Positions 57,690-64,000 of a stretch of 64,000 bases of DNA are shown here, one piece after another. Origin of the DNA: Anadara kagoshimensis (taxonomy: Eukaryota; Mollusca; Bivalvia; Arcoida; Arcidae); assembly GCA_021292105.1 (NCBI GenBank), contig CM037870.1, positions 17,663,087 to 17,727,086 of the forward strand. Direction: 5' to 3'. The position numbers and the translations under genes are program-made. The notes beneath the pieces are model-generated. The model did not search any database. It saw only the letters and a list, made by a program, of their open reading frames with translations, and was not told where the DNA came from. Numbering within the stretch: the first letter of the stretch is position 1; the number at the start of each line of letters is the position of its first letter.

Positions 57690-58452
57690 CTCTGTCCCAA
57701 GTGGGATTTGATCTTCAGACCACTTATTTTCACAGGATTCAAACCTTAGGGGTTTGAGAGGCCTAAACGTGCTTTAGACCAGTCAGTCACTGAGGCTGTC
57801 TCATATTTTATTATATTTTTTCACAATAGAATCTGTCCTGATTAGGATATGAACCTAGGTTATGAGATTCCTAAACATGTGCTTTCTAAAGACCAATCAG
57901 TCACTGAGGCCATCTCTCAATTTATGATAATTTCTCACATTTCAATCTGTACAGTGGGATTTGAGCCTAGGTGTTAAGAGGAACCATTATCTGTCATCAG
58001 GTCCACATTGTCCTAGACAACTTGGTCACTGGTTGCATAGGTCACTGGTCATAGGAGTTGCATGAGTGGCCTTAACAAGTGCTTTAGATCAGTCAGCCAC
58101 TGAGGCCCCCTCTCAATTTATTATAATTTCTCTCAATTCATTTTGTATAGTGTGGGATTTGAATCTAGGATGTGCGTGGCACTGTGATGGGTAAACATGT
58201 GTTCTAGACCACTCCGTCACTGAGGGCAACCTTAATTTATTATAATTTCTTACAATTGGGATTTGAACCTAGGTTGTGAGAGCCCTTAACATGTGCTTTT
58301 TAGGCTACTTCATCACCAAGGGTACCCTTAATTTACTATAATTTCTCACAATTAAATCTGTCCAGATTGGGATTTGAACCTAGGTTGTGAGAGACCTTAA
58401 CACGTGCTTTAGACCAGTCAGTGACTGAGACCGTCTCTCAATTTATGATAAA
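57690..58452 (-). repeat. Tandem array of tRNA-like SINE-B heads, about seven units
   Basis: Reverse-strand unit of about 105 bp: TCAGTGACTGACTGGTCTAA (box A region), GTGCTTTAG inverse, then box B (AGGTTCAAATCCCAATC), then GGACAGATT and GAGAAATTATAATAAATTG. Unit ends recur at about 57788, 57896, 58013 (degraded), 58095, 58207, 58308 and 58412. Copies differ by many substitutions, so the array is old. Confidence 0.85.
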
Positions 58453-58940
58453 ATACTACAATATTACAGAGATTACAAAATGGATAAAAGTTAGGTTTAA
58501 ATAGTAATAATTAAATCAGATAAGATATGGATAAATATACATGGAAAATTTGAAATTTGTCACGATACAAACTGCTGATAGGAAAAATATGTCATTGTCA
58601 GTTGTCCAAAATATATGCAGATCTGTGTCTCTGCTTAAAAAAAAGTCATAATTTTTCACACTTTACTTAAGTACTCTATTATCCATTTTATAAAATTGTT
58701 TTAAGAAATTTATGAGTATAATTAGAAGTGTTTGATGGTTGAAATAAATAAATATAAAGTAAAAATCTCAGATTTTGAGAAGCTGATTTTCTTATTAATT
58801 TTATGTTCCTGTTTATGGACAACTTGGAGTACATGATGAAAAGAGATTCCCTATATGTTTAAGGTTGGCCTGGTCATTATAATTAAGTAAAATAAAAAAA
58901 TCTCAGATTTTGAAATCCTGTTTTTAGCTCACCTGAGCCA

Positions 58941-58972
<32 letters not shown>

Positions 58973-58983
58973 GTCCGTTGTCT

Positions 58984-59055
<72 letters not shown>

Positions 59056-59153
59056 ACGAACCACTGGGCAGATTTCAACGAGACTTGGTCAGATGCATGT
59101 CTTGGTCGGTGCAATTCAAATTTGTTCGTGGTGTTGCCATGGCTACCATAACT

Positions 59154-59168
59154 AGGTCAAGGTGACCT
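59154..59168. promoter_or_regulatory. Perfect IR3 nuclear-receptor palindrome in copy 2
   Basis: AGGTCAAGGTGACCT, identical to that of copy 1, in the segment just after a GTTGCCATGGCTAC X-box-like 14-mer. Confidence 0.6.
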
Positions 59169-59479
59169 AGGGGTGCAAAAATCTTAAAAAATCTTCTTCT
59201 CCGAAAGTATTGATTAGAGAAAAAATCTGATGTGATATTTGGCTTCTCTAGGGTCTTTAGCCTATAGTTTGTTGTTCATTTTGTGAAATTCGGACAAAAA
59301 ATAGGTTACGCGTTTTTGCGTTTAATTTTGAAAAATCGTAAAATAGCTTCAAATTGTTATAACTTGACTATTTGGCCAGATAATGACATGGGGTTTTCAG
59401 TTTTGACATCTTCTTGTTAGTATCTTCAAATTGAGGTCAAGGTCAATTGTGTCGTGACCTAATTTTTTTACCTCTGATT

Positions 59480-60440
59480 ATAATTATTATCTCGAAAACT
59501 ATAAACTTTTTGTATAGGCATGTATATTAGAATGTTGTAGGTATTGATACAACAATCATTTTGGTGTATAGAAAAAGGTCATGGGTTCAAAGGTCAAGGT
59601 CACAGATGTAAAACAATACCAAAATGGTTACTTATCTCGAAAACTATAAACTTTTTGTATAGGCATTTATATTAGAATGTTGTAGGTATTGATACAACGA
59701 TCATTTTGATATATAGAAAAAGGTCATGGGTTCAAAGGTCAAGGTCACAGATGCGAAACAATACGGAAATGTTTAATTATCTCGAAAACTATAAACTTTT
59801 TGTATAGGCATGTATATTAGAATGCTGTAGGTATTGATACAACGATCATTTTGATGTACAGAAAGAGGTCATGGGTTCAAAGGTCAAGGTCACAGATGCG
59901 AAACAATACGGAAATGTTTAATTATCTCGAAAACTATAAACTTTTTGTATAGGCATGTATATTAGAATGTTGTAGGTATTGATACAACGATCATTTTGAT
60001 GTATAGAAAAAGGTCATGGGTTCAAAGGTCAAGGTCACAGATGCGAGACAATACCGAAATGGTTAATTATCTCGAAAACTATAAACTTTTTGTATAGGCA
60101 TGTATATTAGAATGTTGTAGGTATTGATACAACAATCATTTTGATGTATAGAAAAAGGTCATGGGTTCAAAGGTCAAGGTCACAGATGCAAATCAATACC
60201 GAAATGGTTAATTATCTCGAAAACTATAAACTTTTTGTATAGGCATGTATATTAGAATGTTGTAGGTATTGATACAATGATCATTTTGACGTATAGAAAA
60301 AGGTCATGGGTTCAAAGGTCAAGGTCACAGATGCGAAAACAATACTGAAATGGTTAATTATCTTGAAAACTATAAAAGTTTTGTATAGGCATGTATATTA
60401 GAATGTTGTAGGTATTGATGCAATGATCATTTTGATGTAA
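59480..60440 (+). repeat. Tandem array of six 145-bp monomers
   Basis: ATGGGTTCAA at 59581, 59726, 59871, 60016, 60161 and 60306, exactly 145 bp apart. Far more homogeneous than the 15-unit array of copy 1. Confidence 0.95.
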
Positions 60441-60924
60441 AGAAAAAATTCATTGGGGTTTAGTATTTATGTTTTCTTTAAATCTATCAGCTAGCCATTA
60501 GTTATCAGGTGAGCGTATAAGGCCCATGGGCCTCTTGTTTCTTATTATTTTCCTGTTTATGGACAAATCAAAATACATGATAGAAAGAGATTCCCTGTGT
60601 TAAAGGTTGGCCTGGTCATTATAAATAAGTAAAATAAAAAATCTCAGATTTTGAAATCTTGTTTTTCTTATTATGTTCCTGTTTATGGACAAACCAGAGT
60701 ACATGATGGAAAGAGATTCCCAATATATTGAAGGTTGGCTTGGTCATTATAAATAAGTAAAATAAAAAAAAATTAGATTTTGAGATCTTAAATTGGGTTC
60801 CTGTATGTCAGAGCAAATCAGATTGCATGTTGGAAAGGCATTCCCCTGTAGATGAGAGGTTGGCCAGGTCATTTGGACATTTGGACATAAACCCTAAAAG
60901 TGGATTGTACTATTAATACTTAAT

Positions 60925-61095
60925 ATTTGAATCCCACTTGGGCAGATTTTAATGTGAGAAGGTTTTTCACTTCCCTTGCTGTATGTCAGTGCCACTCAAG
61001 TTTCCTCCACCATTCCAGATCTGAATGTCTTGATATAAGTGTTGGAATCTTTGACTCAGGCATTATACATTCTTATTCCACTTTCCCTACAGCAT
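60925..61095 (+). mobile_element. SINE-B, 5'-truncated
   Basis: TTTGAATCCCACTTGGGCAG, TTTCCTCCACCATTCCAGAT, TTGATATAAGTGTTGGAATC, TTATTCCACTTTCC. Confidence 0.72.
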
Positions 61096-61777
61096 ATGAA
61101 AAGACAGAGAGTAGAAATCTGAAACATGTTGATAATCTGACCAGTCCATTAGAAGGTTTGCCAGATTTTCCATTCATTTATTATTCTGGATAATATGGAA
61201 TTATTTCAAATTAAATGTCTTGTTTAAGTACAAAGGCCAAGCTGGGCTTCAAACCCCTGGCTCTTGCATCTACACTAATAACTACTGGTACTTGGTTGTT
61301 GGGAATATCTGAAAAATTGCTGATATGACATTAAACAACATTATAATCAACCATTAATACTTGACTACATGTCAACGGAGATTTGAATATTGGACTGCCA
61401 TAGATTACAATTTATTGACAAATGTTTTGTATATAGTTGGGAAGTATAATTCAATTGGCTGTAACTAAGGAAACTATAAATGATCACCGTACTTTGGATT
61501 GCATATTTCGTGAAAAGCCTGCATTTAAAAATCGAGAATTTTCCCATAATTTAAACAACTATAACGCAGTATTGTCTGAACATTGATTTGGCTTGTTTGT
61601 ACTTAGTTTATACTTCTCTGTGTGGTATTGGTGTGAATTCATAAAATTCCTGTTTTCAGAATCAATCAATTGTGTGAATTGACAATAAGAATATAGAAAA
61701 AATTAATAGGGGTTTATTTATTAAGCCACACTGCTAATATAATCCCCTTTCTCTCCTCCAATGGTGGAAGTTGGGTA

Positions 61778-62030
61778 GGTCGCTTGGTGGCCAAGTGGTC
61801 TAAGACGCCAGCTTACAGATTACAGCACCTCTCATTATTCAGGTTCGAAAACCACTCGGGACAGATACTAGTGCGAGAAAGTTTGGCAGTTAGCTTACCA
61901 AAGGTCTGCGGTTTTCATCAGGCACACTGGTTTCCTCCACCATCCCTAGAACTGCCCACCTCAGTCTAAGTGAAAGAATCTTTACGTGGGCATAAAACAC
62001 TATTACTTTATTCCACTTCATTCCACTCTC
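61778..62030 (+). mobile_element. SINE-B full length
   Basis: CGCTTGGTGGCCAAGTGGTC-TAAGACGCC (box A), CAGGTTCGAAAACCACTCGG (box B), GAGAAAGTTTGGCAGTTAGC, CACACTGGTTTCCTCCACCA, GTGAAAGAATCTTTACGTGG. Confidence 0.82.
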
Positions 62031-62491
62031 TTCCGAACTGCTTGATCTTTTAATGACAGGTGGTTATTTTAGTTATTTTATTGACTTGGGATATCTTTTT
62101 TCCTCTAAAGATTCATCATTTAGGTTAATAAAATGTTTTGTTGCAAATGGCTGAATTCTTCCGATTGGATGAAAAGTAATATTCCCATATATAGGTCACA
62201 ACTTTTCTACTAAATTTTAAATATTTTGAAATGCGATGCAACTTATGTAGCCAATCAGTTCTCCCCTTAGCTACTCCACCTGTAACCAGACCTTATCTAC
62301 CCTACTCAACCCAACCTGTCATCCCTTTACCCACTCTGCCCAACACACACTAGTCAGAAGGAAATCTTTGTCTGTAGCGACTTTCAGAATCTAAACAAAT
62401 TACAATCTATTGTCTTTTGTGGGTAAAATGAGAGAAATGCTTTGAAACATTACTGGACACTTTCATTTTGAAGTAATTAAGTAAGCATTTT

Positions 62492-62760
62492 GTTACCAAG
62501 GAAACAGAAATATGCTTGATAAAAATTATCTCACATTTGAGAATATTGAATTGCCTAGCAACACTAATTATGGTTAAATTGAAATTTTTATTTTATCTTT
62601 TGGTTACTAGGGAAACAGAGGTTAGGAGTAATAATGTAACAATTGATAATTTTAGGTTGCTTAGCAACTTTAATTGTTGATGAGATGTATTTTTGTTCAA
62701 AAGGAAGCAGGAATAATTAAGTCTCCTATTTATGAGAATTTTTTTAGGTTGCCTAGCAAC
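62492..62760. promoter_or_regulatory. Cluster of five RFX/X-box-like palindromes
   Basis: GTTACCAAGGAAAC (62492), ATTGCCTAGCAAC (62550), GTTACTAGGGAAAC (62603), GTTGCTTAGCAAC (62656) and GTTGCCTAGCAAC (62748), at about 50-90-bp spacing. The last is a perfect 13-bp RFX palindrome. The sequence between them is not an obvious tandem repeat, so the sites look like a cluster in an intronic element of CASZ1. Confidence 0.6.
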
Positions 62761-62769
62761 CGTTACAAA

Positions 62770-64000
62770 CTTTCATGTTTTATCAGTCATGGTATAAACT
62801 TCTTTTACATTTGAACATTTTCTTTGATATTGCATTATATTGAACATAATGTTATTGTCATATTTATAAATGAATTTGTTTTGATTTTGTTTGTTTTGGT
62901 CCGAGATTGATCACATATCTAGGTTTCCACAATTTTAAAATATAAGTAGCAGATTTCCAAAACTTTTGAAAAAAATTAGTCCTTTTTCAAATTATTTTTT
63001 GACAAATTGACTAAATACTAAAATGGGTTACTTTATGAAAGATTTTCCCAGAAATTAGTAGCCATTGACGATTTTAGTTACCAGGAATGGATACATAGTA
63101 CTGGTAGCATACACCTCTTAGATTTCAACATTTTCTTTGATATATTCATAATATTGAACATACTGATGTAGTCACATATGGAGATTTGTTTTGTGGTTTG
63201 GGGTTTTTGGACTGTCAGATTGGTTGCATATCCAGGTTTTCACAAATCTAAAATTGGCAGCATATTGTTTTACATCATATCAGCATTTTGGTCTTCAACA
63301 AAAATCTCCTAAAATCAGCTTAATGACATAATAACCGGCCATTAAAATAACATTTACATTTACGTTTTTATTTATATATTATATCTTTATATACATAAAT
63401 AGTGACTGGTTGTTTGGTGTTTTTACTGCTAAATAACTCAGAACTGTTTACTTTTCACCAAGGTAAATTCAACATTATCACTTCGCTACATACATACTAA
63501 TATAGTCATACAAAGCTAGCCTTTTTGAATTTTTATTGTCTGAAATAAAATTGTCAATTTTATAACAAATTGAATAAATTAGCTAGACATAGATATATAA
63601 TTCAAGTGATAAAAATTTCAAAGTTTAAAATAAAACTCGTAATCATGTGATAAAGATTTTAAAAGTTTAAAATAAAACTTCATAATCATGTTAACCTCGG
63701 ATATATTTTATCATGAATTACAGTATTTTAAAATCTTTTAAGAATTATGACTAATCCATATATATAAAATAGTCTAAAAACTTAAACCCTAGATATGGAT
63801 ATCTTAAGAGATTTGTTTTGTATATATATATAAATATATATGTACATTTTTGGAGTTGGTGTTTTTAATCTGCTCTTAATACTGTATTTTTGTCAAAAAA
63901 ATATTATCCAAGTCTTTAGAAAGGTTGGAAGTTTAATTCAATAAACCATGAACATTGTAATATGTCAAGTATGTGAGTTAGGGGTTAAATTTTATACATA
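62770..64000. other. CASZ1 intron to window end, no exon seen
   Basis: AT-rich DNA. A loose repeat (ACATTTTCTTTGATAT, TATTGAACATA, CAGGTTTTCACAA / TAGGTTTCCACAA) is present around 62810-62950 and 63125-63260. No zinc-finger coding sequence. Confidence 0.5.

Larger units (their letters stand above)
58926..60540 (+). mobile_element. Pearl/Helentron-like non-autonomous transposon, copy 2
   Basis: Starts AGCTCACCTGAGCCAAAGGC-TCAAGTGAGCT (hairpin), then a (GTC)n microsatellite at about 58984-59028, then about 420 bp homologous to copy 1. Six 145-bp monomers follow, ending in the same CAGGTGAGCGTATAAGGCCC-ATGGGCCTCTTGTTT. The hairpin region and microsatellite differ from copy 1 while both flanks of them are homologous. 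Same strand as copy 1. No coding capacity. Confidence 0.88.
58750..60890 (+). repeat. Four-copy tandem repeat of about 126 bp, interrupted by the transposon copy 2
   Basis: CCTGTTTATGGACAA recurs at 58808, 60552 and 60678, with a diverged fourth (CCTGTATGTCAGAGCAAATC) at 60800. Shared phrases: GAAAGAGATTCCC, AGGTTGGCCTGGTCATTATA, AAATCTCAGATTTTGAAATC. The interruption at 58926-60540 separates unit 1 from unit 2. Confidence 0.9.

Noticed and set aside
58950-59165. 71-codon open frame with a run of arginines
   Set aside because: Translation of the (GTC)n microsatellite of transposon copy 2.
41250-64000. Further CASZ1 exons in the window
   Set aside because: I looked for castor C2H2 signatures (HFHC-type fingers) flanked by splice sites and found none; the sequence is repeats and AT-rich intron.

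Overview
This 64 kb window looks like nuclear DNA of a bivalve mollusc (order and genus not determinable by eye). It is AT-rich and intron-rich, with GT-AG introns. It is packed with tRNA-derived SINEs, foldback MITEs and a Pearl/Helentron-like non-autonomous transposon with internal tandem repeats. There are no operons, CRISPR arrays or bacterial features. Only two host genes can be supported, and they are transcribed divergently, about 20 kb apart.

Gene 1 (minus strand, 8350-19622) is a complete eight-exon LRRC23 homologue of 348 residues: an acidic N-terminus, a leucine-rich-repeat domain and a charged C-terminus. Vertebrate LRRC23 is an axonemal radial-spoke protein. A near-consensus X-box (RFX site) lies about 140 bp upstream of its ATG, as expected for a ciliary gene. 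Its introns hold SINEs and MITEs. Exon 2 is squeezed between a (TA)n tract at its acceptor and a 457-bp foldback MITE that starts at intron position +13.

Gene 2 (plus strand, CDS 40066-41188) is the first coding exon of a CASZ1/castor zinc-finger transcription factor. It carries the conserved N-terminal KLDAICAKL motif, a DYAENTMNELLQMYG block and two CtBP-type motifs. Its donor at 41189 opens an intron that appears to run past the window end; I found no zinc-finger exon.

Region by region: 1-3 kb holds a decayed coding remnant and a 989-bp TTAA-flanked foldback element; 3-8 kb is a SINE patchwork; 8-20 kb is LRRC23; 20-40 kb is intergenic, with a 2.9-kb Pearl/Helentron-like element, several tandem arrays and a G/T-rich tract; 40-64 kb is the CASZ1 exon and intron, with nested SINE/MITE insertions, three SINE-derived tandem arrays or duplications and a second Pearl/Helentron-like element.

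The most interesting signals are: (i) at least six strict X-box 14-mers plus a five-site RFX-like cluster in non-coding DNA around CASZ1; (ii) a transposon family whose 145-bp monomer is a composite of nuclear-receptor half-sites, plus a perfect inverted-repeat-3 element near its 5' end, giving dozens of sites; (iii) a natural empty-site reconstruction for that transposon inside a tandem repeat; (iv) a tandem array of tRNA-like SINE heads. Family names for repeats are by eye and no database was searched.
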